Positions 18,168 through 28,300 of a DNA stretch of 64,000 nucleotides are shown here, one piece after another. Under the pieces are notes generated by a model. It was given only the letters and a program-made list of their open reading frames with translations. It was not told the origin of the DNA and made no database searches. The number at the start of each line of letters is the position of its first letter. The stretch's first letter is position 1. The DNA is from Lineus longissimus (lineage: Eukaryota > Nemertea > Pilidiophora > Heteronemertea > Lineidae): assembly GCF_910592395.1 (NCBI RefSeq), contig NC_088317.1, forward strand, positions 7,750,001-7,814,000. Reading direction: 5' to 3'. The position numbers and the translations under genes are program-made.

Positions 18168-18720
18168 TTACTTGCTTTTCAATATCTCTAACATCTCTGT
18201 CTCTGCTAGTTTTTTCTCTTCCTCTAAAAAAGTCTTCTTAAGGGTTTCTACGTCAAAACTGGCATCATAACTAGCCTACCTTTGTTTCTTTCTAATGGCA
18301 TTTTTCAAGGAAATGTACTTCTCCTTCTCATTGATGATTAAACTGAATTCCTCTATAGAGAAGTGAGAGTCAGTTAAGGCTTTACTGACCAAATCAGTGA
18401 TAGTGTTAAGTTTGGAAATGGCCAACATACCTATCTTCTCATGCTTTTCAATTTTCCTAAGTATGACCTTCTTCTGAAAACTAAATAGTGATGAAATAAT
18501 GGCACTTGCTATTGTCACACCACCCAAAGCAAAACCTGTTGGAGCAGTGATGACTCCTGCTACTTCTGAAATACCAGCAGAGCCAGTAGCCACCTTGTGA
18601 AATTTAGGGAATGGCTAACCCCAGTAATCACATCAAAAGCTTTATTGTATTTCATAAATGTTTTTTGCCTGCATTCAATCTCAGATTCAAAAAACTGGAA
18701 TCAGAACTGGTGAAACTAGT
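18168..18720 (-). pseudogene. Putative membrane/coiled-coil protein of unknown family, broken twice
   Basis: The central ORF (18276-18593, 105 residues) has a Gly/Ala/Ile-rich hydrophobic stretch (GFALGGVTIASAIISSLF) followed by a charged helical part (KIEKHEKIGMLAISKLNTI). Coding-like sequence continues upstream in another frame (KYNKAFDVITGVSHSLNFT) to about 18720. Downstream it continues in frame past a TAG at 18276-18278 to a TAA at 18168, with a KKTFLEEEKKLAETEMLEIL helix. The layout resembles a family I recall from cnidarian and other invertebrate repeat-rich loci, but I cannot name it. One frameshift and one stop suggest a decayed mobile-element gene. Confidence 0.4.
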
Positions 18721-18840
18721 CAGAAACTGTTTTCCCCATATCCACTGCAAATGACATGCATTACATTACCCGAGGTGAGCACATCGTCCCTGAACCATTT
18801 CATTTTCCAACATCTTCTTCTACATAGTTTGTAAAGTCTC

Positions 18841-19005
18841 TTGCTAGGTTATCCAGAAGTATTAGGGTAGCAGGAAGGGTTGGGCGTTTGTGGTTTCTGA
18901 GTCTGAGGGGGTTGGTGTCTGTTGACTGTGCTTTAAGAGAGACTAGGCATGGCGCCAGTCTCTCTTAAAGCACAGTCAACAGGCATTTGGTCTCAGTATT
19001 TGGGT
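18841..19005. repeat. Hairpin-bearing dispersed repeat, copy 1
   Basis: Has a perfect 25-bp stem TGTTGACTGTGCTTTAAGAG... and its complement around a 12-base loop (about 18918-18980). The upstream part, AGTATTAGGGTAGCAGGAAGG, matches 55970-55990. The right arm alone recurs at 19303-19360. Confidence 0.7.
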
Positions 19006-20500
19006 TTTGATTGCCATGACTGTACCCCTGTAAAAGTCAGAGGAGGAGAAGTTTGGAATGATGAAAGCATTGAAGAAGAAGAAATGTTATTATATATTGA
19101 GGAAAGCTAAATTTATTATGAGACTAGAAGGCAGTGTCCTGACTTGATTATTTTGAAAATGGCAGTCTGAACACATTAAAAGGTGGAACATGGCATTTTA
19201 TCGACTTTGAAGTGTTCCGCAGTTAAAGGGAGACTATAGGCAGCAGCTAGGTAGGCAAGATAAAGTCATACAAATTTGCCAATAGGGGTCAGTCATATCT
19301 CTAGGCATGGCGCCAGTCTCTCTTAAAGCACAGTCAACAGGCATTTGGTCTTAGTATTTGGGTACAGAATCAAGGCAGAATCAAGGCAGCTCAGAGAGCA
19401 ATGATTGAACGATGCTGTGGACAAGTCCAAGGATACTGCATCAGTCACGACCAACTTCTCATCAGAAAGCGTCACCACCAGCATATTCAATGTTCAGTTC
19501 CAACCTGTACCAGTCCAATGCACGCCTGTCATGGTCAGGAGTGGTCAGCTTAGCGCGATATGGAACATTCTTCCGAAACTCAAGAGAGGGAAGTCTGCTC
19601 ATTAGCCTATCTCGCGCACTGCTCCTTCTTGTCAAACATCGTAGTGAAATCGTAGTACAGTGGGGCGTCCTCGAGGATTGCAGCTGGTCGGACAGACGTG
19701 AGGTGGAATGTGGGCGGCTGCACTTCTTCGTTGATGTTCGATGGCAGATAGCACAGTTGTTGCGTTGCATGACAGCTGAAAGTGAATGTGATATCATAGA
19801 ACTGAGGCGTTTGCAATGAGACTATAGGTGAAGTAGAAGCAAGGAGTGAAATGGGCCATCTTCCAGTGACTAATATACAGAGTAAGGGCACTGTGTGTTG
19901 TTAGATTCAGCATTGAATGTATTCCTCGTACAAGCGTGAATAGTGTGGACATACAGTGAGAGGTGAGAGACCCCTATTGACTACTTCTTGTAACTTTATC
20001 TTGGATATTATATTAGTATTGAACTTCTAGCCATGGATTATGAAGAAATTGAAGTTGTAGGCATGGAATATGAAAAATTATTCAACGTTGAAAGACATTA
20101 TTCCACGAGGCTTTGCCGTGATCGCAAAGGACGCGACGCGATTGGTTCACATGCTAATGAGGTATGATAATGATAATTACCTCTATAATGCTACTTGGAT
20201 AGCGACTGTGTCGTTGATTGCAACAGTGGTCTATGTCAATGTGTGCCTGTAATGTCAATGAAGTATGATGAGGTGATGACGATAGTGCAATTGACTAGGT
20301 GGCGCATTTTAGAATCAGCAGTGAGCACTGTGTGTAACATGGTGGAGGCAGCGGAGATAATAACTGCGTCGAAAGTATTGTTATAGGGCCTTCCCTAGGC
20401 CCATGGGGTTAAATTTACAATCCACGATTGAAAAGACGTAGTTTGATCGCATTCAACTATAAATCCATTGAACAGTTGTGTTCCTTGGCTTTAGTCAACC
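19006..20500. repeat. Repeat-derived DNA without a gene
   Basis: Includes the arm copy at 19303-19360 and a block at 19525-19640 (TTAGCGCGATATGGAACATTCTTC) repeated at 21118-21215 and, more weakly, at 56255-56310. Open frames across this block seem to be repeat sequence. No exon structure is visible. Confidence 0.5.
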
Positions 20501-21060
20501 GATGACCTTTTGTTGGGCCATGATCGGGGATTGTAAACTGTAAATGTATTATGGACTGGGAGACGGGGGAAACACAAGTGAAATAGACCAAAACAAGTGA
20601 TTTTGGGGCTTTGGTTTAGACGCATGCCCCACATGCGCCATGCGGGATTATGCGGGATTATACGGTTCATGTGAACTTGTTGACATCTACATGATCTAGT
20701 GCCGTTATTGGTCATGGTACATGGTAGGCCTAATCATCATGGCAATATGTTTCAGGAAAAGCTCGGAGTAAAATGAACTGCCGATGAATAATGATGTTGT
20801 TCATGTTTACCATGTTTACTATACATAACATAGCCATAGGGTATGCACTGGCCAGTGCACTTTCTGCACGTCGTCATGGTGGTGTACGTGATACCTTGCA
20901 TATTTTGTTTTTTTGAATGCGCATGCTTTTTGGGCAAAATCACTTGTACCAACACTAATGAATATGTGAATAATGTCTTCTTAACCCTATGACTCCACAC
21001 ACAGTGAGGGCATTGTCCCATTCTCATCAAATGGTAACTTATTGTACCGTATTAGGGTGG
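20501..21060. other. Non-coding stretch
   Basis: No credible ORF; GCGGGATTATGCGGGATTAT at 20642-20661 is a short tandem duplication. Nothing else is evident. Confidence 0.3.
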
Positions 21061-21079
21061 AAGTTGGGGAGCAGATACC

Positions 21080-21590
21080 TACCGCAGCACGCCTGCCATA
21101 ATCAGCAGTGATGAGCTTAGCGCGATATGGAACATTCTTCAGAAACTCAAGCGAGGGAAGTCTGCTCATTAGCATATCTCGCGCACTGCTCCTTATTGTG
21201 AAACATCGTAGTGAAATCGTAATGGAAAACGTCTGGCTTTGCGCCAGACGTTGAGACTAATAAGTGAAGAACTAGTAGGTAAAGAACTTCTACTTGCGCG
21301 AGACTGCTCTGATAAAATTATCATTGCAGAGACTACGGTGACGTACACATATATTTTTTACAATCAAAAATGCCCTCAAAAGACGACATGGAATGATTAT
21401 TTTATTGATATTTCCTACTATATACCTTCCAATTATCACTTTATACAAATAGATCGGCGTTAGGTCGCATGCTTTTCTTTCCTGGTGACACTATAAAGCA
21501 AAATAGTTGCAACCCCGTAAATGCGCTATAAGTCCAATAATAAGTGACGGTGACCCGTTATAAATGTTTCGCCAGCTTCGCTTTTTTGCC
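21080..21590. repeat. Dispersed repeat, also at 56250-56500 and 62400-62640
   Basis: 21118-21350 matches 56255-56500, including GCGCCAGAC and AGACTAATAAGTGAAGAA. 21388-21620 matches 62411-62645, including GCGCTATAAGTCCA and CCCGTTATAAATGTTTCGCC. An inverted AACGTCTGGCTTTGCGCCAGACGTT hairpin lies at 21228-21252. Confidence 0.65.
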
Positions 21591-21591
21591 G

Positions 21592-21915
21592 CTACGCGGC
21601 GCGTTGGGCCCTTGCGTCAAGCTGTTCGTTAAGTTCCATTATCTGCGTATCCTTTTCCATTTTTACTGCAGCAAGATTATCACCAGCCTTTTTTAATCCT
21701 CTAAGTTCCCTAAATGCGTATTCTGTGAAACCTAATTCTTTAAGTTCATCATCAGTTGCGTCAATCAACCTATCTATTGGTTTGGGTGATTTAATAACCT
21801 CATCAATTACTGTCTGTGTTTCACTTGATACTAACTGGGGTTTTCTTGCAGATGCTGCTCCTTCCATAGGCACTGTTGTTGGTGTACTAGATTCTGATTC
21901 AATCGTCCTTTAATA
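21592..21915 (-). CDS. Unrecognised helical minus-strand protein, partial
   Basis: ATG at 21871-21873 gives 93 residues; the frame is open further upstream to about 21908. Composition is protein-like: a Ser/Thr/Pro leader, then KPIDRLIDATDDELKELGF and a coiled-coil-like C-terminus (KMEKDTQIMELNEQLDARAQR). The last bases of the ORF lie in the dispersed repeat also found near 62640, so the stop may be repeat-derived. No family recognised. It could be an internal fragment of a mobile-element protein such as a gag-like coiled coil. Confidence 0.35.
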
Positions 21916-21927
21916 TTGTTTTAGGAA

Positions 21928-22007
21928 ATTGAACCCGAGGTGGGGACCTTGGTTGAGAGTGTCTTGGTAACTCAACCAAGGTCCGAAGCCGAGGGTTCAA
22001 TTTCTAT
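21928..22007. repeat. Long imperfect hairpin
   Basis: Outer stem GAAATTGAACCC / GGGTTCAATTTC and inner stem GGACCTTGGTTGAG / CTCAACCAAGGTCC around a 13-base loop, with unpaired GAGGTGG and GAAGCCGA bulges. Probably a foldback element or the end of one. Confidence 0.7.
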
Positions 22008-22211
22008 TCTAAAATACCTCAAACTTAAAAAGATAGGCCACGAAAATAACTTGAATATGTGCGAATTTGGCAAATTCCATCCATCGCCGGAGCGCCGGTA
22101 GCGCCGTTGTTTACATTATGTTACAGAAAATGAGACATGTACATTTTGTACAGCGCGCATAGGAAGTCCGCATCGGCTCGCTCAAGTGATGCTAAAATCC
22201 GCGCAAATGGG

Positions 22212-22720
22212 CTATATGGAGCGTTTTTCTCGGCAAATATGTGTAGTGCTCATTAAAAAACTTAGGGTGGTTGATGCTCCATTGGCTGATTTGTGTTTGA
22301 AGCAGTGTTTTGAGAGCCTCAAACTTCTGAAGTGAGCTGAAATTCCATTGACGTGACGTGTGCATGGTTTCCACATTTTAGTGCAACCCGAGGGAACTTG
22401 GTTGCGTGTCCAAAACACTCCGCTCTCAGAACGAGGCTTATGCATTTTCCATTTAAAAGTTGACTTTACGGTACCAAGGTATTTTAGAATTACAAATTTT
22501 GTACCAAATTTATCTTTTAATTTACATTCAGCAAAGAATTCACTATTCTTTTTAGTCAAACGGAGTAAACCCCCCAGTCTCTTCCCTATTAGCATTTTTG
22601 GTAACAATAAAATTATCGTTTTGTTTTTGTTTATCTGTAAAGTCTTTAAGTTATTTTGTCACCTTAAAGAAAAGTTCTTTACCTCCAATTCAAAGTACTT
22701 TGATTCTTGGTGCTAGATTA
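22212..22720 (-). pseudogene. Unrecognised minus-strand coding remnant
   Basis: A frame read from about 22712 has one TGA (near 22663) and then runs through ATG 22605-22607 to the ORF end. The segment IGKRLGGLLRLTKKNSEFFAEC is coding-like, with Lys-rich and aromatic composition. The part below about 22430 looks less protein-like. No family recognised; same strand as the other unknown ORFs in this region. Confidence 0.3.
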
Positions 22721-23097
22721 CTCTAATAAGAAATTATCTAATAACAAAGTATGTAATTGTCGTAGTTCACTGTCTACTATCGGGTTCTTGTTCTCCCTTC
22801 CGCCGATAGCAGGTTGAAGGTGAACACTCTAGGCAGTAAATTGAAGCGAAATAAGAGAAGAGTACTTTTTTTAATACGAGTTCTATTCAAATGAGGTACA
22901 GACTGAGTCAAGTGATGAGTTTGGGCACTAACCAAGCGGTCCAGCAGGCATTCCATACGGTGTTAACACTTGGCTAGGCTTTCCAGAACTCCGAATGACC
23001 ACGAATGGACCCAAAATATTTTTAATAGTGAAAGGAGTAACAATATCCTTAATAGGAACATTAGTACTAGTTCTGGTACCATGCTGTCCGTTAGCTC

Positions 23098-23220
23098 CTA
23101 CAGTGGTGCTGAAAGGGTGGATGTCGTCCTGGGTGCCGACAAATGGTACCCAGGTTCGAAATCGACTGGACAATGAGCACCCTGGGTGCCATTACACTAG
23201 ACAAACAGCACCCAGCTTCC
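23098..23220. repeat. Single arm of the GCTGAAAGGGTGGA inverted-repeat family
   Basis: CAGTGGTGCTGAAAGGGTGG to ACAAACAGCACCCAGCTTC matches the left arm of the element at 44705-45262. No partner arm is nearby. Confidence 0.7.
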
Positions 23221-23494
23221 ATCTTAGTATGCCAACCTGATGCCAGATCCCGATTCCGCTTTTTCTATAAACCCAAGGAACGGAAGCAAAAACAAACTTT
23301 TGCTGGACGCATACTAAGATCGTTTTCTGGTGATAATTATTCAAAAACTAGGTTTGCAAACTCCACTAAACTTCTAAATCTTGTTTATTGAAAGTGTTTT
23401 AGGAGCTTGAAATTTTTTTTAACCATATACACCCTATTATTTCGAGTTGGACGCCACTGGTCGCCACTGAACGCTAAATAGGATGACCCGTCTC

Positions 23495-23760
23495 GAGCGC
23501 CACCCAGCGTCTGTTTTTTTTATACGACCGCGTTCTTCGACGTCCTCTTTCACAAAAACATGTGAGGGAAGTTTGCGCGAGCGCCACCCAACGTCTGTTT
23601 TGATATACGACCGCGTTCTCCGACGTCCTCTTTCACAAAAACATGTGAGGAAAGTTTGCGCGAGCGCCACCCAACGTCTGTTTTGATATACGACCGCGTT
23701 CTTCGACGTCCTCTTTCACAAAAACATGCAAGACAAGTTTGCGCGAGCGACGACCGCTTA
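23495..23760 (+). repeat. 83-bp tandem repeat, three copies plus a partial
   Basis: GAGCGCCACCCAACGTCTG starts units at 23495, 23579, 23662 and 23745 (last diverged), each with GACCGCGTTCTTCGACGTCC and TTTCACAAAAACATG. A 67-codon open frame crossing it is probably incidental. Confidence 0.85.
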
Positions 23761-23799
23761 CAAAAACATGTACATATTTTTTGCGGTTTTCACGGCCCA

Positions 23800-24062
23800 T
23801 AGTGATTCCCATTGTTTCCTTCCTCGTGACGCAATTATTTCATGTCGTCATGAGCCATTGACCATTCACGCAAGTAGATTTATTCACACCGGCGCCACTG
23901 AAGTGCGGGTGTGGGGACATCATGTATTCAAAAATCGTCTGCTAGGACATACAGGACAACGTTGGCGGAGACAGTTGTGACATTTCATTGCAGACGAAGT
24001 AAACGTCCTCTTCTTCTCGATTTACGTACTTTACTTCAAAAAAGTCAGTTTTAACACTACTA
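23800..24062. repeat. Dispersed repeat blocks shared with 31338-31500 and 43620-43730
   Basis: GATTCCCATTGTTTCCTTCC through GAAGTGCGGGTGTGGG matches 31341-31450. GACATTTCATTGCAGAC and CTCGATTTACGTACTTTACT match 43640-43725. No coding content. Confidence 0.7.
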
Positions 24063-24365
24063 AATCCAGATCCAGTCACGTGATTTCTAGTAACTGCCAA
24101 ACTCGACCCAGTGCCGGTATAATGTTTTTGAGTGTTTCTGTTTTTGAGTGTTTCCCCTCATTGTTTGGGAACGCTAAAAGATAGATTGACAAGTTTTTCT
24201 GTGTTTCCCCCTATTGAAAAGTCATGGTCTCTCTAGCTGCCTATTGTTTGGAAACACTGACACATGGGAAACAACCACAGATGTTACACCGGAACTGTGA
24301 AGTAATGATGTAGGTCACGTGGTCAGAGTGCTGGAGTTCCCGTACCGCCTGGCTATCCGATTTAG

Positions 24366-25023
24366 CATCTACCATAACATAACATAACATAACATAACAT
24401 AATTTATTGTTCTCAAAAATTCCCTCGCGGGACAATATGAGGATAACAAAAAAAATAGTAACAAAAATTTTCTAACATGGCAATGATTATGATTATGACA
24501 AAAAATTAAGGATGGCTTTACAAAATGATGACAAATTTAACAGGGTTGATTGGCCTTTGGCATTTATAAAGGTTTTATAGTAATTACGTTGAAGCGGCCT
24601 AGGTATATTTCCCAACATTGGGTAATATGGAATTCTTAATTCGATTAGCCCTATACATGATACAAAATAGTGAACTTCATCTAAAATATCCACTTGCCCA
24701 CAGAATTGGCAAACAGATTCTGTTACATTGTTTTCGAAAAGTCGAGATCTGACACCTTGAATTTGTAGAGGCCCGGTTCGGAATCTACACACAGCATACA
24801 TTTTGTCCAGGGGCATTTTTTTCAAATACGGTTCGAATATAAATTCTTCTTTGAAACTCCTATATACCATACAATTTACATCTTGATTTATTTTTCCTCT
24901 CCATTTCTGAATAAATTGGTCTTTTAGTACCTGCGATACAACTAATTTGAGCTGGTTTCCAGTCATAATTAATGGGTCTGACCAGATCCTATGGATACCA
25001 CATTCATTTAATATATTCAACAC
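24366..25023 (-). mobile_element. 5'-truncated LINE on the minus strand
   Basis: The 3' end, on the left, is a run of about seven ATAAC/TTATG repeats (24370-24402), a LINE tail. Only the end of ORF2 is present, cut at about 25023. Confidence 0.75.
24493..25023 (-). CDS. LINE ORF2 C-terminal fragment
   Basis: 176 residues without stop. It includes KMYAVCRFRTGPLQI and a zinc-knuckle-like CQFCGQVDILDEVHYFVSC, a Cys-x2-Cys...His...Cys motif typical of the C-terminus of many invertebrate LINE proteins, after the reverse transcriptase domain. No RT motif remains. The element is truncated, so this is a dead fragment even though it is open. Confidence 0.7.
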   Translation of the reverse strand: MLNILNECGIHRIWSDPLIMTGNQLKLVVSQVLKDQFIQKWRGKINQDVNCMVYRSFKEEFIFEPYLKKMPLDKMYAVCRFRTGPLQIQGVRSRLFENNVTESVCQFCGQVDILDEVHYFVSCIGLIELRIPYYPMLGNIPRPLQRNYYKTFINAKGQSTLLNLSSFCKAILNFLS

Positions 25024-25223
25024 ACCGGAGCACCAACTTGAGAGATGTCGTTCCGGAACGACATCAGCGCCTCTAGTGTCAAGATCGTAAATTTGCCATT
25101 CTTGATTTTGGCGCCAAACGAATAAAAAAAAAAACGCGTTAAAACAATTAAGAATATATCAGCTACAAAAATTCGTTATTAACTAACTGGTGAAGAAACA
25201 TACACAAATATCTAGGCTAGCAG

Positions 25224-25600
25224 GTGGAAAATTCAATTATTATTTCACCACAAAGAGCTGCTTCTGTCACTGCCCGCAGATATGAGACAGCTACCGGTGC
25301 GGGGACTACTTCTTTATGGGGACTTATTGTTCAGCGTGTCCAAGGAATTCTATTTTTAGAGGCCAATGGGGGGGGGGTTGGGGGGGGGGGGGGGGTTGGG
25401 GGGGGGGGCTTCCCCAAATGTACTGACTAAAACCTGACACTTTCAGAGAACAGGGAGGGGGTTTGGGGGACTCATCCCCCAATGTACTGGCTAAATATGT
25501 CAGAAGGACGGGGGTTTGGGGGGCTCCCCCATGTCAAACAGTTGTGTGAGTTCACTAGAGATTGCTCTTTACATATTAGGCGAAATGGCTGTAGGCGAAA
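25224..25600 (+). repeat. Dispersed repeat with poly-G core, copy 1
   Basis: From TTCAATTATTATTTCACCAC to AGGCGAAATGG it matches 43852-44215 in the same direction. Inside, 25370-25409 is almost all G with two TT breaks, so G-quadruplex formation is likely. Confidence 0.8.
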
Positions 25601-26385
25601 TGGTTATAACTCACACAACGTATAGTGAGTGTAATGGTTACGTATGTGTATAAAGTGTAAACAAAATTCATATATCCATCATGTCCATCGAATCTGAAAA
25701 AATTTGTGCAGACCCATGACAGTTCCGGTTCCGGTACAGTTTGTTGCATTCCATACGGGCCGCGCTTGCCGATCCTGCTTTCACGACGCACCGCAACCAC
25801 ACAAGGAGGATACCGCGGTGACGTCACATCACGTGATCCCGACCCATATTAGTGATCGCTATGGCCAATCAGATTCAGTCTACTGGCAGCACCAGCACTG
25901 AACACATCTCCACATCTCACTGTCTGGTGCGCTCCTGTACACAAAAACACCAATAGACATGAAATATTGCAATACCTAGTATGGATTCTTCCTGTGTAGA
26001 ATAAAATTTACAGAGCAGATTAACTTCCACGAATAAAAAAGACGTTTGGCGTAGCCAAAGTGCGGAAATAATGGGAAACAAGCCTATCGGCGTCTGATTC
26101 ACAATGTGGTTTGTGAGGAGTGTCATAGTCATCAACAGTGTAGCTTAGGTATTTCGAAGACCAGTGGAATTGGCGGCGTCAAATTATTAGTGAAATTTAT
26201 AATTTACAAATTACAAATTACAAATCGTTTATTGAAACCGTGTAAAAAGTTACATTTTACATAAGATGAAAGTACAATGACCATAAGCATGATGAACTAA
26301 ATAACTGGTGTGACATTGTTGTGGATTTGGTGGTGTGCAGCTGGAGGAGTGGACAATGTCACAACCAGGGTTCCTACATTATATA

Positions 26386-26900
26386 CAGTGGAACCTCCGT
26401 TAGTAGACACCTCTCTATTAAAGACAACCTTTCCAATAAGGACACTAGTTTTGGTTCCAAATTGGTTGTTTCCATTCAATTTTGACTTCTCTAATCAGTC
26501 TTTGGGTGTTCCGAATGCTTGACACATTTCGAACATGTTTTGGTTGGAAACAACCCTACAGTCTTACACTTATGGCTGAATGAATGACAGTGCATTTTCG
26601 TGAAAGCTCGGTGACGAAATGCTGCGACACTATTCGTCACCAACATGTTTGATGGGTGGTGCCATCTGCACAAAGGACGATGAATTAAATAACTGATGTG
26701 ACATTGTCGCTGCATTTGCAGGTGTCCACATCGAGGAGTAGATGATGTCACTACATGTACCAGGGTTTGTACTTTCATATACAGTGGACCTACTTTTTGT
26801 GGACACCTTTCTATTGAGGACAACCTCTTTAATAAGGACAGTAGTTTTTGGTTCCAAATTGGTTGTTTCCATTCAACTCGACTTCTCAGTTTAGGACACC
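26386..26900. repeat. Two copies of a CAGTGGAACCTC MITE family
   Basis: 26386-26480 and 26772-26890 share CAGTGGAACCT, ACACCTCTCTATTAA, AAGGACAGTAGTTTTGG and CCAAATTGGTTGTTTCCATT with the copies at 34786-34962 and 53070-53235. Both start next to TATA, consistent with TA-target Tc1/pogo-type MITEs. Confidence 0.65.
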
Positions 26901-26999
26901 TCTCTGTTAAAACAGCACTTTTCAGTCCCTGGGGCATTTCTGGAAATTTCATGCTATGGAGCAATTGGTTCAGCTAAGTGACAAGAACAGTACTATAAG

Positions 27000-27660
27000 A
27001 CGGTTTTAAAAAGTTGAAAATTATTTATTTAAATGACATATGAATGGTTCAGCAGTAATTGGCAGTGTGCATTATGTAATGAAATATGATTTACATAATA
27101 TAACATTTTTGTGACAAATAGTACAGATGATGGATAAATCGATACAGTGGATAGCTGTTAGAATATGCAATACATGCAATAGCATTTGTTTTTATTGAGA
27201 TTTTGCGAGAACCAAGTGGTATTTTGACAAGATAATAGAAAGCCAATAACACTACAAGAACATGACTTCAATACATTGACATTGTAGTACTTGGTATACT
27301 AAAAATATTCAAAGATGGGTATCTTGAGTTAAAGTACAAGATGTATGAATGAAGGAGGCACTCTGGTAAAAAATGGTGTCGCTAATGAAAGATTAGAACA
27401 GTCCGTCTCAACCTGCCAAGCTCAGAGCGACATGCGCCTGGTTTTGCTGTGACGGGTCACATATACAAAGTTTACATAAAACAAGATTTGTATGTTTATT
27501 TAGGAGGAGTACAAAAGTTGTATATAAAATGCCGACTTCATTATGATTTATAGGACACAAAATTTGACATGACAGCATTTTATAAAATATGAATAATCTA
27601 TAATGAGAATAGTTTTGTAGCACCAATGATTTGAAAATACTGAATTTATTTATTGCATGA
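27000..27660. other. Non-coding AT-rich stretch
   Basis: No credible ORF, exon border or repeat copy was recognised. Confidence 0.3.
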
Positions 27661-28300
27661 ATAGAACACAAAAAACAGGATGATTACATGATTGTCACAT
27701 GCGTGAAATATATTGTCATGGATGGGCATTGGGAACAAAAAGAATTGCGGTTATCAGCTGCATTGGTAGCGATTGCTTTAGCTGATTTTCAGAAACTGAC
27801 AGGAATGAGAATGTTGATATAGTGTTGAAAAAATATTTTTATAACATACATTGCATTCAAATAACACTAAGAAGTAGACGAGTACTAATTTCGCACACTT
27901 GAAAATATTTGGACATTGACTGTCACAGGTAGTGGTAGTAGAGTAATTACATGCCATCAGCAGCACTAATTCAGACAGTTTTCGCTGTGCTTCAGTAACT
28001 GACTGGAATGACTAAGTTTGATTGTGCTGAAATGATACATAATAACGTACATTGCATAAACAAAATGATTACAAGATTTGTACTGTCTTGAAATATATGG
28101 ACAGGGACAGTCACTGGAAGTTTGACATGCCATCAGTTGCACTGCTCCCGACAGTTTTCACTGTGCTTCAGTAACTGACTGGAATGACTAAGTTTGATTG
28201 TTCTGTATTTGCCTCCATTTGGATTTTGTGAACAAAAGTTACTAACCTTGTGTAATTGAAGTGTCGAATTCGCCTTGGTCGAAATGATAATACAGTAAAT
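27660..28300 (+). repeat. Degenerate tandem repeat, about three copies
   Basis: GACAGTTTTCGCTGTGCTTCAG, then ACTGACTGGAATGACTAAG, occurs at 27975-28020 and 28150-28198, with a weaker copy near 27785. ATGCCATCAGCAGCACT and TGCCATCAGTTGCACT mark the same units. Spacing is about 175-205 bases. Confidence 0.6.

Noticed and set aside
19412-19819. 135-codon ORF
   Set aside because: Crosses a dispersed repeat that recurs at 21118 with no conserved frame.
23483-23686. ORF across the 83-bp repeat
   Set aside because: Period 83-84 is not a multiple of three, so frames are not kept between units.
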